Of a stretch of 64,000 nt of DNA, positions 26,362 to 35,437 are shown in pieces. Numbering within the stretch: position 1 is the first letter of the stretch; the number at the start of each line of letters is the position of its first letter. The stretch is from Cellvibrio sp. Its GTDB lineage: Bacteria; Pseudomonadota; Gammaproteobacteria; Pseudomonadales; Cellvibrionaceae. The position numbers and the translations under genes were made by a program. Below the pieces are notes generated by a model. The model ran no database searches. It was not told where the DNA came from and was given only the letters and a program-made list of their open reading frames with translations. Location: the NCBI GenBank assembly GCA_016712405.1, contig JADJRD010000003.1, positions 760,385-824,384 on the forward strand, given 5' to 3'.

Positions 26362-27871
26362 AGAAATATCTCAGGTATTATCAGAAAAAATAGTCGAATA
26401 TTTGCATAATAGGCGGGATGATAAAGAAGAATCATTTTTGAAATCTAAAGCTAAGAAGAACAAGCAAGGTAAAGTCACAAATGGCGCAATAATTGAGCGC
26501 GTCATTACCTGTCTTAAGAAAATTAGTTCGGAAAAAGCTCACCTTTCTGATATCGAAAGGTTAAAAAAACCCAAGGATCAAACATCATTGGAGTTTCAGC
26601 GAGAAAAGCTAAAAAAATTGCTATCATCGGTTGATGATGTCACAGATCAAGAATTAATGGATTTGAGAAGTGAATATAAAGCCTTTGTAATTGAAAATAC
26701 TAAAGAACACGAGCCAGTCAATTGGTTAAATCAGTGGGCACCTAAAGCTATTGATATTAGTTTTGCTACGCATGTTGGAAAACTTACTCATTCAAGTAGC
26801 AAAAGTTCGAGTATATTAGATTCTACAGATGCGGTTAACGATCGTTATTTAACTACAAATCGATTAACAAATTTAGCGATAGATACTGCCTCGTCTAATG
26901 CCGCATCGCTACCAATAGCCGATTTTTTAAGTTTATCCGTAGATGATGTTCGTGTATTGGACTTGATAAAAAGTGGCGATAATTCGTTATTTAAAAATTT
27001 CACCGACGATCAGTCTTCCATTGATCGTTGGTGTGAATATTTAAAACAAGCATTCGATAGTGACAAAAAACAAGGTCATTTCCTATCAAAGCAAGTTTAC
27101 TTTCCTATTGGTGGTTGCCAGTATCATCTGCTGATGCCATTAGTTTCTTCTTCTTTAGTTCAAGAGTTACACCTTGAGTTTAATAGGTACAAAGATGAAT
27201 CACTGAAGTTAGCATTTAAGCAAAAAAAAGATGGAAAATATTCGCCAGTAATAACTGTCGGTTATCCGAATAAATCTGCTCAGAGTATTACTTCAAGTTT
27301 AAAGGCTCATTCAAATGTATCACCGTTAAACAAAGATCGACAAGGTAATATTACTCTTCTATGTACAGCTCCTCCAAAATGGCAAGGTCGCTTACCATCT
27401 TATATTGATAAATCATCAATCTTTACTAAAACACTTACTTTTGAACTAAAAGAAGAAGTTGCAGAGTTAAGTAATTATTTACTGCTGTTAAAAAACAAGG
27501 CGCTAAGCGTTAGCGAGCCCAAGCGTAATGCGGCCGTATTGAGTAAATTGAGAGCAATAAATGGCCAACTCTTCAGCTACTTAGACAGTATCAATGAAGC
27601 CGAGAATGATGATGGTTGGACATCGACCAGTAAGCTGCCTATTGAACAGCAGCTTTTATTTGAACCGTGGCGTGACGATGAAACTGCACAAACCTGTAAG
27701 ATAAATAATGATTGGATGGTCATTGTTAGTCGAGAGTTTGGCCGCTGGTTAAATCAGCAATTAAATATAAATAAGCAACTGAATCTCACACCAATACAAG
27801 CGGCCTTATGGGCTGATTGCTTTTTAGTTGATTTGAAGGAAGTGATTGCAGTGAAGGAGATTGGTTTATGA
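26351..27871 (+). CDS. cas8f: Cascade large subunit Cas8f (Csy1)
   Basis: Csy1 sits at the crRNA 5' end and, with Csy2, reads the protospacer-adjacent motif. The protein is about 506 residues, longer than the 434 of Pseudomonas aeruginosa. The N-terminus is lysine-rich (FLKSKAKKNKQGKVTNG), followed by the recognisable VNWLNQWAPKAIDISFATHVGKL-like core (residues 115-140), IGGCQYHLLMPLVSSSL and LCTAPPKWQGRLPSY. The ATG at 26351 is preferred, with GAAGGA 11 bases upstream; an ATG at 26339 is too close to that site. It overlaps the end of cas2-3 by 11 bases and the cas5f start by four. Confidence 0.92.
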   Translation: MINEEISQVLSEKIVEYLHNRRDDKEESFLKSKAKKNKQGKVTNGAIIERVITCLKKISSEKAHLSDIERLKKPKDQTSLEFQREKLKKLLSSVDDVTDQELMDLRSEYKAFVIENTKEHEPVNWLNQWAPKAIDISFATHVGKLTHSSSKSSSILDSTDAVNDRYLTTNRLTNLAIDTASSNAASLPIADFLSLSVDDVRVLDLIKSGDNSLFKNFTDDQSSIDRWCEYLKQAFDSDKKQGHFLSKQVYFPIGGCQYHLLMPLVSSSLVQELHLEFNRYKDESLKLAFKQKKDGKYSPVITVGYPNKSAQSITSSLKAHSNVSPLNKDRQGNITLLCTAPPKWQGRLPSYIDKSSIFTKTLTFELKEEVAELSNYLLLLKNKALSVSEPKRNAAVLSKLRAINGQLFSYLDSINEAENDDGWTSTSKLPIEQQLLFEPWRDDETAQTCKINNDWMVIVSREFGRWLNQQLNINKQLNLTPIQAALWADCFLVDLKEVIAVKEIGL

Positions 27872-28944
27872 GCCAATATTTAGTTCTCAGCCATATTGAA
27901 GTACAAAATTCGAACTCAATAGCAGGTTTAACTTGGGGGTTTCCTGCCATAACAGGATTTCTTGGTTTTTCCCATGCACTAAATCGTAAAGTTTCAAAGA
28001 AATTCGGAGGTGACTATGAATGTGAACTTTCCGGGTGTGCAGTGATTTCACATAGCTATCATCAACATATTTATTCGAATGATGGAGGTTATACTTTTAG
28101 GTTTTCACAGCGTAAATCTGGGTACACCTTTAAACCCAAGAAAAAAGACGGAAAACAAGTTGACCCTTCAATTATTGAAGAAGGGAAGATGAATTTAACT
28201 ATTAGTTTAGTGATTGAGTTAACTGATGCGCTGTCGTTAACTACTGAGCTAATTAAGCAATTTGAAAATAATGTCTTAGATTGTTGTTATAAACTGCGTT
28301 TGGCTGGTGGAACAATTTTAAATGTCAAGCATGTTAGGTTGCTATCCGCTAATACCCAACAGCAACAACTAACTATGCTGAGAAAAATAAAACGATTGCT
28401 CATGCCTGGTTTTGTTTTAATTGATAGAAGTAATTATCTGCAAGAGCACTATCAAGGATTGCTAGCACAACATGACTCAGAAAAAAATGAAGTTCCCACC
28501 CAGCTTGATGCATGGCTAGATTTTTGTGCTTTGAAAAGCAAAGCAATACCAAGATTGGCGCAAGGCCAAACTGAGCCTGACGACAATACACCAGCAGATT
28601 GGCAGTTTTTGCCGAAACCTAGGCTAGGTTATTTGGTTCCGTTAATGGCCGGATATAAAGCCATTAGTGATTTATATGAAGCAGGTAAAGTCGCAAACAC
28701 CCGCGATGAAAAAACACTTACCTGTTTTGTTGAAGCTATTCATTCTGTGGGTGAGTGGAAGGGGGTTCACTCACTTGAATCAATTGAAAAAGTGATTTGG
28801 CGCTATCAATACGATGGGCAGTGGTATTTGTGCAAACAAAACCAATCGAAAATCAACGACGAAAACGAACCAACAGAGTTGTTAAACAACAATGAAGAAT
28901 TACACCAAACCCTAAACTTTAATGATGCACTTAAACTATTTTGA
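27868..28944 (+). CDS. cas5f: Cascade subunit Cas5f (Csy2)
   Basis: Csy2 caps the crRNA 5' handle together with Csy1. The 358-residue protein begins SQYLVLSHIEVQNSNSIAGL, then TWGFPAITGFLGFSHALNRK, the typical Csy2 N-terminus with its RRM-like fold. CAVISHSYHQHIY and LRLAGGTILNVKHVRLLSA follow; both are family landmarks. The C-terminal third contains LGYLVPLMAGYKAISDLYE. It starts inside the cas8f stop codon (ATGA) and ends 10 bases before cas7f, consistent with one operon. Confidence 0.95.
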   Translation: MSQYLVLSHIEVQNSNSIAGLTWGFPAITGFLGFSHALNRKVSKKFGGDYECELSGCAVISHSYHQHIYSNDGGYTFRFSQRKSGYTFKPKKKDGKQVDPSIIEEGKMNLTISLVIELTDALSLTTELIKQFENNVLDCCYKLRLAGGTILNVKHVRLLSANTQQQQLTMLRKIKRLLMPGFVLIDRSNYLQEHYQGLLAQHDSEKNEVPTQLDAWLDFCALKSKAIPRLAQGQTEPDDNTPADWQFLPKPRLGYLVPLMAGYKAISDLYEAGKVANTRDEKTLTCFVEAIHSVGEWKGVHSLESIEKVIWRYQYDGQWYLCKQNQSKINDENEPTELLNNNEELHQTLNFNDALKLF

Positions 28945-28954
28945 GGATTGCCTT

Positions 28955-29956
28955 ATGACAGATATAAATCTACCTTCTGTGCTTGCCTTTGACCGAAAAT
29001 TAGAACCTTCTGACGCTTTAATGTTTTCAGGGAATTGGTCTGAGATTGGTGATGATAAAAAGTGGTCGCCAATAGAGCTTTTTGAACGTCGCAACCGAGC
29101 TGTAAAGAGCAACTTTAAAAAGGAAGTCTTGGATGATGAGGAAAAATTACAAGAGGCAATCAGGGAAGCTAACTTGTCTTGGGGCGATGATGCAGCGCTT
29201 GCACACAATAACGATACATTAAAGCTAAGCTTTAGTTTGCGTGTTGTATCTGGCATAGAAAAACCATCGGTCTGCAATGATATTAACTTTGAGTCTTGTT
29301 TTAGAGAACAGGTAAACGGATATGTGCAATCAAATTTAAGTGAGTTGGCAAACCGTTACGCTTATAACATAGCGAACGGTCGGTTTTTGTGGAGAAACAG
29401 AGTTGGTGCGCTAAATATAAAAGTGTTTGTGTCACATCCTACATTAAAGGATCCATTAAAATTTGATTCATATGATTTCGAGCTAAACCAAACTAATTCT
29501 GATAATGGAGATGTTATTTCTTTGTCTAGCTTAATTAGCACGGGTCTGTCCGGTAGCGAGAGCGTTTTGTTAAAAGTATCTGCATTTGTTCAGCTCGGCG
29601 AAGGACAGAGAGTATGGCCTTCGCAGGAGATGGTTTTAAATTCACCTAAAGGTGAGAAAAGTCGTCACTTATTTAGCTTGAATGGCCAAGCTGCAATGCA
29701 CTGCGAAAAAATTGGTAATGCACTTAGAACTATCGATAATTGGTTTGCTGCTAATGCCAGTGACCCTATTGCAGTAGAGGCATACGGTTCTGTGACGCAA
29801 CGTGGTGTGGCTTACCGATCAAGTCGAAACGATTTTAAAACTTTGCTTCTCAGATGGCTTAATGGTGGAGATGTTTCTTTAACAGATAAGCATTTTGTTG
29901 TAGCTATGTTAATTCGGGGTGGTGTATTTGGTGAAAGCGGTGGTGATGAGGAGTAA
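28955..29956 (+). CDS. cas7f: Cascade backbone subunit Cas7f (Csy3)
   Basis: Six copies of Csy3 form the backbone along the crRNA. The 333-residue protein starts MTDINLPSVLAFDRKLEPSD at 28955, matching the family N-terminus, with TTGAGGATT upstream; an ATG at 28922 adds 11 residues from the cas5f end and is unlikely. Further landmarks are NGRFLWRNRVGALNIKVFVS, LNGQAAMHCEKIGNALRTID and AVEAYGSVTQRGVAYR. It is the expected length and has no anomalies. It ends 7 bases before cas6f. Confidence 0.96.
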   Translation: MTDINLPSVLAFDRKLEPSDALMFSGNWSEIGDDKKWSPIELFERRNRAVKSNFKKEVLDDEEKLQEAIREANLSWGDDAALAHNNDTLKLSFSLRVVSGIEKPSVCNDINFESCFREQVNGYVQSNLSELANRYAYNIANGRFLWRNRVGALNIKVFVSHPTLKDPLKFDSYDFELNQTNSDNGDVISLSSLISTGLSGSESVLLKVSAFVQLGEGQRVWPSQEMVLNSPKGEKSRHLFSLNGQAAMHCEKIGNALRTIDNWFAANASDPIAVEAYGSVTQRGVAYRSSRNDFKTLLLRWLNGGDVSLTDKHFVVAMLIRGGVFGESGGDEE

Positions 29957-29963
29957 TCAAATC

Positions 29964-30617
29964 ATGAACTATTACCAAGAGCTCATCTTATTTGAAAATT
30001 CTGAAGTTGGCATAGGCTTCATCTGGCAAAAAGTATTTCAACAAGTGCATATAGCACTTGTTGAAAATGGTTATGAATCATCGCGCAAGTTAAATGATAA
30101 TTCTGAAAAATTACTTCGAAACTCTAAAATTGCTGTTTCTTTTCCAACCTATGGTGATGCTAAATTTCCATTAGGTTCAAAATTACGATTATTTAGCGAA
30201 ACTAAAGAGGAGCTTGAAAAGTTAAATATTGATAAATGGCTAAACCGTTTAACTGACTACGCTCAAATAAGCTCTATTCAGCTTGTACCAGATAGCGCAA
30301 TTTTTATGGTTTTCAAACAGAAAAGAGTGAAAGGTGTTAAACGGCTAAAAGAATCTTTGGAGAAAAAAGCAGAGCACATTGCAAAAAAATATGGTGTTGA
30401 TAAAGACGAATGTCTTAAAGAACTTAACACGAAATATCAGTTTGAAAAAATTCCTTTGCCGTTCATCCAGTTAGAAAGTCAAACCAGTAAAAAACATGGT
30501 GGAAACAGTTTGTTTCAAATATTCATCGAAAAGCTGGAATGTAAAGAACCTACCGATTGTGAATACGATTGTTATGGTTTGGCTTTAAACAATACCGCCA
30601 CTATCCCCTGGTTCTAA
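29964..30617 (+). CDS. cas6f: crRNA-processing endoribonuclease Cas6f (Csy4)
   Basis: Csy4 cuts the precursor transcript at the base of each repeat hairpin and stays bound to the product. Starting at the ATG at 29964 (MNYYQELILFENSEVGIGFI) gives 217 residues, with His at position 29 (FQQVHIALVENG), the same place as the catalytic His29 of P. aeruginosa Csy4. An upstream ATG at 29919 lies inside cas7f and would shift this. The C-terminal part shows LPFIQLESQTSKKHGGNSLF, the RNA-contact Ser/Lys region, and ends FSxYGLALNNTATIPWF-like. It is the last standard cas gene. Confidence 0.94.
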   Translation: MNYYQELILFENSEVGIGFIWQKVFQQVHIALVENGYESSRKLNDNSEKLLRNSKIAVSFPTYGDAKFPLGSKLRLFSETKEELEKLNIDKWLNRLTDYAQISSIQLVPDSAIFMVFKQKRVKGVKRLKESLEKKAEHIAKKYGVDKDECLKELNTKYQFEKIPLPFIQLESQTSKKHGGNSLFQIFIEKLECKEPTDCEYDCYGLALNNTATIPWF

Positions 30618-30632
30618 CACAGGAATCAATGA

Positions 30633-30839
30633 ATGAAATACATGGCAATTTTAATGGGAGCTCGTTTCGGTCATGTATTCAAAGGTGCAATAGAGTTTGA
30701 ATTAACATCAGACTCTACTTTGATCTGTGTTTTTTCTGCACCTATTGTGGCGGATTTGTTTGTTGGTCGGGATCTTGAGCAATCTAAAAGGATCGCCAAG
30801 TTAAATAGTTTTTCGTTTAACTATATTGAGGTTAAATGA
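30633..30839 (+). CDS. 68-residue unknown protein in the cas operon
   Basis: A small open frame 15 bases after cas6f and one base before the macrodomain gene, with AGGA about 8 bases before its ATG. The sequence (MKYMAILMGARFGHVFKGAI at the start, then FSAPIVADLFVGRDLEQSKR) shows a hydrophobic N-terminal half and no signal peptide or known motif. Position, spacing and ribosome site argue that it is real and made with the cas genes. No family is recognised. It could be an accessory factor of the crRNA complex, a partner of the macrodomain protein, or unrelated. Confidence 0.6.
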   Translation: MKYMAILMGARFGHVFKGAIEFELTSDSTLICVFSAPIVADLFVGRDLEQSKRIAKLNSFSFNYIEVK

Positions 30840-30840
30840 T

Positions 30841-31298
30841 ATGGAAATCGTTTATGGTGATATCACCAAAGCGAAAGTAGACGTTATTGTGAATGCGGCT
30901 AATAAAAGTTGTTTGGGTGGTGGCGGCGTTGATAATGCGATACAACGAGCGGCTGGTGATGAATTGTTGATGGAATGTATTCGGCTACCTGTTATCGATG
31001 GTGCTCGCTGCAATACTGGACAAGCTGTGATAACGCGCGCAGGAAAATTAAAAGCGAAATTTTGCATTCATACTGTCAGTCGATTTATGATGAGTCGTTA
31101 AATCCTGAACAGGAGTTAATGGATTGTTATATCAACTCTATTCAGCTGGCTCTTAATCATCAATGTACCTCTATTGCGTTTCCTGCAATTTCAACAGGAA
31201 TCTATCGTTACCCGAAAGGTGCAGCAAAAGAAATTGCAATTAAAGCCTGTGAAAAATTCACGAATCAGATTCAAATCTTTTTGTTTTACATCGATTAA
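30841..31298 (+). pseudogene. macrodomain (ADP-ribose hydrolase-like) protein, one frameshift
   Basis: Macrodomains bind ADP-ribose and often remove it from proteins or nucleic acids. The ATG at 30841 starts MEIVYGDITKAKVDVIVNAA and NKSCLGGGGVDNAIQRAAG, the classic binding loop of the YmdB/MacroD type. The frame runs to HTVS at about 31080 and then continues in another frame as IYDESLNPEQELMDCYINSI and FPAISTGIYRYPKGAAKEIA, the second phosphate loop. A single missing base near 31082 explains the break. The C-terminus after KIQIFLFYID-like sequence is about 10 residues shorter than in relatives. The gene follows the 68-residue protein by one base, so it belongs to the cas transcript. Its target is unknown. 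Confidence 0.8.
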
Positions 31299-31315
31299 TC
31301 CCCGGTTGCCATCCA

Positions 31316-31335
31316 TACTGTTCTTATATACAGTA
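31316..31335. promoter_or_regulatory. LexA box upstream of the KilA-N gene
   Basis: TACTGTTCTTATATACAGTA contains CTGT-N8-ACAG with the outer TA steps, the consensus SOS box of gammaproteobacteria. It lies 32 bases before the KilA-N start, where LexA would block the promoter. A near-identical site lies in front of dinD at 34903-34922. Confidence 0.85.
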
Positions 31336-31366
31336 TTGGCTTTCGCAATCGGCAATCGAGGGATTT

Positions 31367-32191
31367 ATGAATAGCAAATTACAAGTTCTTGATCAGGAAA
31401 TAGGGGCTTATTCGTTAAATGGTATTGAGTACATTTGTATTACGGATATTGCGCGTTACAAGAGTCCAGACCGGACAGGTGCAGTGATTGGAAACTGGAT
31501 GCGCAATCGAAACACTATCGAGTTTTTAGGTATTTGGGGGCAGCTCAATAATACCGCTTTTAAAGTCATCGAATTCGATGAGTTTAGAAAGCAGGCTGGG
31601 TTGAATAGCTTTACCCTTACACCCACACAATGGATTGAATCCACCCATGCAATTGGCCTTATTTCCAAGGCTGGGCGATATGGTGGCACTTATGCACAAA
31701 AGGATATTGCGTTTGAATTTGCCAGTTGGATTTCGGTTGAGTTTAAGTTGTATCTGATTAAAGAATTCCAGCGGCTAAAAGAGCAAGAGTTTGCCCAGTT
31801 GGGATGGGACATTCGTCGGAATTTGGCTAAAGTCAATTATCAAATTCATACTGATGCCATTAAAGAAAATCTCATTCCTGACACATTAACCAAACAACAA
31901 ATTCATTCAGTTTATGCTTCAGAAGCAGATTTGTTGAATATGGCTTTATTTGGTATCACCGCCAAACAATGGCGCGATCAAAACTCTGAACTGAAAGGCA
32001 ATATGCGAGACCATGCCAATATTCATCAATTGGTATGCCTCGCGAATTTGGAGTCAATGAATGCGCACTATATTGCCGAAGGACTTTCTCAATCAGATCG
32101 TTTGAAGCAACTCAACACTTTGGCCATTTCGCAAATGAAAGTATTGTTAAAAAGTGTTCCTGTTGGATTAATGGGTATCAATAAAAGCTAA
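31367..32191 (+). CDS. KilA-N domain protein, SOS-controlled
   Basis: A 274-residue protein. Residues 1-125 are a KilA-N DNA-binding domain of phage type: YICITDIARYKSPDRTGAVI, NWMRNRNTIEFLGIWGQLNN, TPTQWIESTHAIGLISKAGR and GGTYAQKDIAFEFASWISVE, then FKLYLIKEFQRLKEQE. The C-terminal half is helical with ASEADLLNMALFGITAKQWR and resembles the tails of prophage anti-repressor-like proteins. Function is unknown for this group. A consensus LexA box just upstream makes damage induction very likely. A hairpin terminator overlaps its stop codon and separates it from the CRISPR leader. It probably came with a mobile element. Confidence 0.85.
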   Translation: MNSKLQVLDQEIGAYSLNGIEYICITDIARYKSPDRTGAVIGNWMRNRNTIEFLGIWGQLNNTAFKVIEFDEFRKQAGLNSFTLTPTQWIESTHAIGLISKAGRYGGTYAQKDIAFEFASWISVEFKLYLIKEFQRLKEQEFAQLGWDIRRNLAKVNYQIHTDAIKENLIPDTLTKQQIHSVYASEADLLNMALFGITAKQWRDQNSELKGNMRDHANIHQLVCLANLESMNAHYIAEGLSQSDRLKQLNTLAISQMKVLLKSVPVGLMGINKS

Positions 32192-32226
32192 AGATCATTT
32201 TCCCGACATCAGGAAAATGATCTTTT
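32190..32226 (+). terminator. terminator between KilA-N gene and CRISPR leader
   Basis: AAAGATCATTTTCC and GGAAAATGATCTTT form a 14-base perfect stem around CGACATCA, followed by TTTT. It should isolate the array from SOS-induced read-through. Confidence 0.8.
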
Positions 32227-32368
32227 GAGATATCTTCAACCAATAAAAATTGCTCTTTAAAAATCCCTATATAAATCAACCGATTATATTTCACGTAAAA
32301 ATCATTGGTAAAAAAGGCGAATCAACAATAACTCTTTGTTGCATAAATCTTTTCACCGATAGACTACT
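32227..32368 (+). promoter_or_regulatory. CRISPR leader
   Basis: About 140 AT-rich bases with no frame, directly before the first intact repeat. The degenerate repeat lies at the far end of the array and the cas genes are on this side, both of which mark this as the leader holding the array promoter and the integration signals. No factor site is identified. Confidence 0.75.
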
Positions 32369-34799
32369 GTTCACTGCCGCGAAGGCAGCTTAGAAAAATT
32401 AACAACAAAAGGCCATCAGGCAATGCTAGTTCACTGCCGCGAAGGCAGCTTAGAAACTTAGTCGGTGCATAATATTGCATAGAGTAGGGTTCACTGCCGC
32501 GAAGGCAGCTTAGAAATGTGAGTTTGTCGGCGTTGGCAGTTTTAGCTAGTTCACTGCCGCGAAGGCAGCTTAGAAAGGAATATAAACAAAACACGATCAA
32601 AAGCCTGAGTTCACTGCCGCGAAGGCAGCTTAGAAACGTAAGAACCAAGATGATAACAGTAACTAACCGTTCACTGCCGCGAAGGCAGCTTAGAAATCTG
32701 TCTGTCATAACAGGTGATTGCTCACTAAGTTCACTGCCGCGAAGGCAGCTTAGAAATGAGTTCGTCAAAGGTAATACTGATTCTGTCGGTTCACTGCCGC
32801 GAAGGCAGCTTAGAAACTTTCTTGCTTGGACGCATAATATAATGCACTGTTCACTGCCGCGAAGGCAGCTTAGAAACTTGAATTGCTAACTTCAGGCTTT
32901 GATAGTGTGTTCACTGCCGCGAAGGCAGCTTAGAAATATCTACAATCTTTGCAATTCTTAACACTTCTGTTCACTGCCGCGAAGGCAGCTTAGAAAGTTA
33001 ACTTTCAACACTTCTCTAGTAATAAGTTGTTCACTGCCGCGAAGGCAGCTTAGAAATGCGTCATTGCGTAGAGTTTTCATGCTCTCGGGTTCACTGCCGC
33101 GAAGGCAGCTTAGAAATTTTGGGAAAAAGGCATTGATATTATTAAAATGTTCACTGCCGCGAAGGCAGCTTAGAAAGTTATCCGCAGGGTAGTCAGTACG
33201 TTACTGACGTTCACTGCCGCGAAGGCAGCTTAGAAATCAAACGGCATTGATCATGTTTACGATGATCAGTTCACTGCCGCGAAGGCAGCTTAGAAATGTT
33301 GCCGAAAAATTACCTGTGACGGCATTATGTTCACTGCCGCGAAGGCAGCTTAGAAAAGTCAATTGGATTAACCCGCGCCCACGAAAACGTTCACTGCCGC
33401 GAAGGCAGCTTAGAAAAGTTATATTGGCGTTACATGTACTGTTCAAACGTTCACTGCCGCGAAGGCAGCTTAGAAACAACTTAAACCGCATCCAGTTCAT
33501 ATTCTTGTGTTCACTGCCGCGAAGGCAGCTTAGAAATATCACGTCAATTCCATTGCATGTGCATCGGAGTTCACTGCCGCGAAGGCAGCTTAGAAAATTA
33601 CCAAAGCCACCGCATCATATGACATGCCGTTCACTGCCGCGAAGGCAGCTTAGAAACGTTTACAGTGACAATCATCCAAAATTTGTCTGTTCACTGCCGC
33701 GAAGGCAGCTTAGAAAATCAAAGGGTAGCTATAATGATCGGGCGCGGTGTTCACTGCCGCGAAGGCAGCTTAGAAAAGAGATAAACAAAGCCTTGAATTG
33801 GCTGGATGGTTCACTGCCGCGAAGGCAGCTTAGAAAGCCTCGTTTATTTGAGATTGCATTGATTCGATGTTCACTGCCGCGAAGGCAGCTTAGAAATTGT
33901 TATGCAAACAACTACGATAGGAAACTGAGTTCACTGCCGCGAAGGCAGCTTAGAAAACTTGCACGGCGACACCGAAAGCATGAAAACTGTTCACTGCCGC
34001 GAAGGCAGCTTAGAAAGGCGCAAGTGGCACAAAGAGCCGCTGGATATTGTTCACTGCCGCGAAGGCAGCTTAGAAAATTTGCTACACTAAATGACCCAGA
34101 GCTGGATTGTTCACTGCCGCGAAGGCAGCTTAGAAACGAAACGTGATCGATAAACGGCGCTATATATTGTTCACTGCCGCGAAGGCAGCTTAGAAATCCC
34201 TGACCCTTATTGAAAACTCGCAATCGTCACACATTCACTGCCGCGAAGGCAGCTTAGAAAACAAAGTCCAATCCTCACCTTCCTGATGGCTAGTTCACTG
34301 CCGCGAAGGCAGCTTAGAAACGATAAACGAATGATAGCCATCAATCCAATCCTGTTCACTGCCGCGAAGGCAGCTTAGAAAAACAAAGATCGCACCGATA
34401 CTTTTTGATGATGGTTCACTGCCGCGAAGGCAGCTTAGAAAATTGTCAGACCATCGGATGCGCCCGATTGTCCGTTCACTGCCGCGAAGGCAGCTTAGAA
34501 ATTTGGAATACTATCGCAAAGGTGGATCAAGTTGTTCACTGCCGCGAAGGCAGCTTAGAAAGACCAAAAAAGCAAAGACAGCCTAGACCAACAGTTCACT
34601 GCCGCGAAGGCAGCTTAGAAAAAATAGATCATATTAATCTTGTTAAGGATGATGTTCACTGCCGCGAAGGCAGCTTAGAAAATGTAGCCTATTAGCTCGT
34701 CATCGGTAAACTTGTTCACTGCCGCGAAGGCAGCTTAGAAATGCATAACAAACAAGAAAGATTTCTTCGAGACGTTCACTGCCACAAAGGTAGAAACAG
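32369..34799 (+). CRISPR. type I-F CRISPR array, 40 intact repeats plus one degenerate
   Basis: The 28-base repeat begins GTTCACTGCCGCGAAGGCAG and ends CTTAGAAA. Its CTGCC-GGCAG hairpin and 8-base 3' handle are those recognised by Cas6f. Repeats start every 60 bases from 32369 to 34169 (31 copies, 32-base spacers), then at 34233, 34293, 34354, and every 60 bases from 34414 to 34714. The spacer before 34233 is 36 bases and the one before 34354 is 33; the repeat at 34233 starts with A instead of G. A decayed last repeat (GTTCACTGCCACAAAGGTAG) at 34774 marks the trailer. That makes 40 spacers. Repeat identity over 40 copies suggests an active or recently active array. Confidence 0.98.
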
Positions 34800-34902
34800 T
34801 TTCAAAAAAACCTGCGGTTAATGGATTTCAGTTCAAAAATGCGGGGGGGGCACTGATTAGCAGGTTCAAAACCTATTCCCTCTATTTCTCCGTTGCCTTC
34901 AA

Positions 34903-34922
34903 TACTGTTTTTATATACAGTA
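34903..34922. promoter_or_regulatory. LexA box upstream of the dinD fragment
   Basis: TACTGTTTTTATATACAGTA matches the CTGT-N8-ACAG SOS box and differs from the KilA-N box at 31316-31335 by one base. A similar GTTGCC stretch precedes both, suggesting a shared origin. It lies 39 bases before the dinD start. Confidence 0.85.
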
Positions 34923-34960
34923 TCCATCTCAATAAAAGCCAGCGTAAATGGAGATTGAAA

Positions 34961-35437
34961 ATGGAACCGCAATTAATACAAACGCTCACTGCCACCTTTG
35001 AAGGTCATGCCCAGCAGACTGAGAACGGGATTGAGTATTGGCTTGCCCGTGATCTGCAGCATCTGTTGGGTTATGACAAATGGAGTAACTTTCAAGGTGT
35101 GATATCCAAGGCCAAAACAGCTTGTGAGTTATCTGGACATGCAATTACCGATCATTTTGCTGACGTCGGGAAAATGATCGAGCTTGGTAAAGGTGGGCAG
35201 CGTGAGATTGATGATGTAATGCTTACGCGTTATGCCTGTTATCTCGTCGCTCAAAATGGCGATTCAAAAAAACAACCGATTGCTTTCGCGCAAACCTACT
35301 TTGCTATGCAGACCCGTAAGGCTGAATTAATCGAGCAACGTTTGTTGGAGTCCGAGCGAGTGCAGGCGCGCAAAAAATTGTCGGATAACTGTGGGCGAAA
35401 AAGATTTTTATATCGACCTGCTGTTCTATCACCTTAA
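34961..35437 (+). pseudogene. dinD: DinD (DNA-damage-inducible protein D), 3'-truncated and fused to foreign sequence
   Basis: The ATG at 34961 (GGAG 7 bases upstream) starts MEPQLIQTLTATFEGHAQQT, then GIEYWLARDLQHLLGYDKWS, the N-terminal domain of DinD, an SOS protein reported to modulate RecA. The match runs through DVMLTRYACYLVAQNGDSKK and FAQTYFAMQTRKAELIEQRL to ERVQARKKL, about residue 145. A normal DinD has some 130 more residues, absent here. After a junction near 35385 the DNA is the end of an unrelated nuclease gene read out of frame, so the protein ends at about 158 residues. The LexA box upstream is intact, so the truncated protein could still be induced. Confidence 0.85.

Noticed and set aside
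30633..30839. The 68-residue protein as an anti-CRISPR
   Set aside because: No sequence resemblance to a known anti-CRISPR was recognised, and an inhibitor inside the cas operon itself would be unusual.
30633..31298. A DarT-DarG toxin-antitoxin pair
   Set aside because: DarT is about 200 residues with a recognisable ADP-ribosyltransferase core; the 68-residue protein has neither.
32364..34695. Long open frames across the CRISPR array on both strands, with repeated SLPRRQLR or FLSCLRGSE units
   Set aside because: They are translations of the 60-base repeat-spacer unit, whose length is a multiple of three; they break where spacer length changes.
32369..34799. Self-targeting spacers against genes in this window
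   Set aside because: None was noticed by eye, but no systematic alignment was possible, so this is not a negative result.
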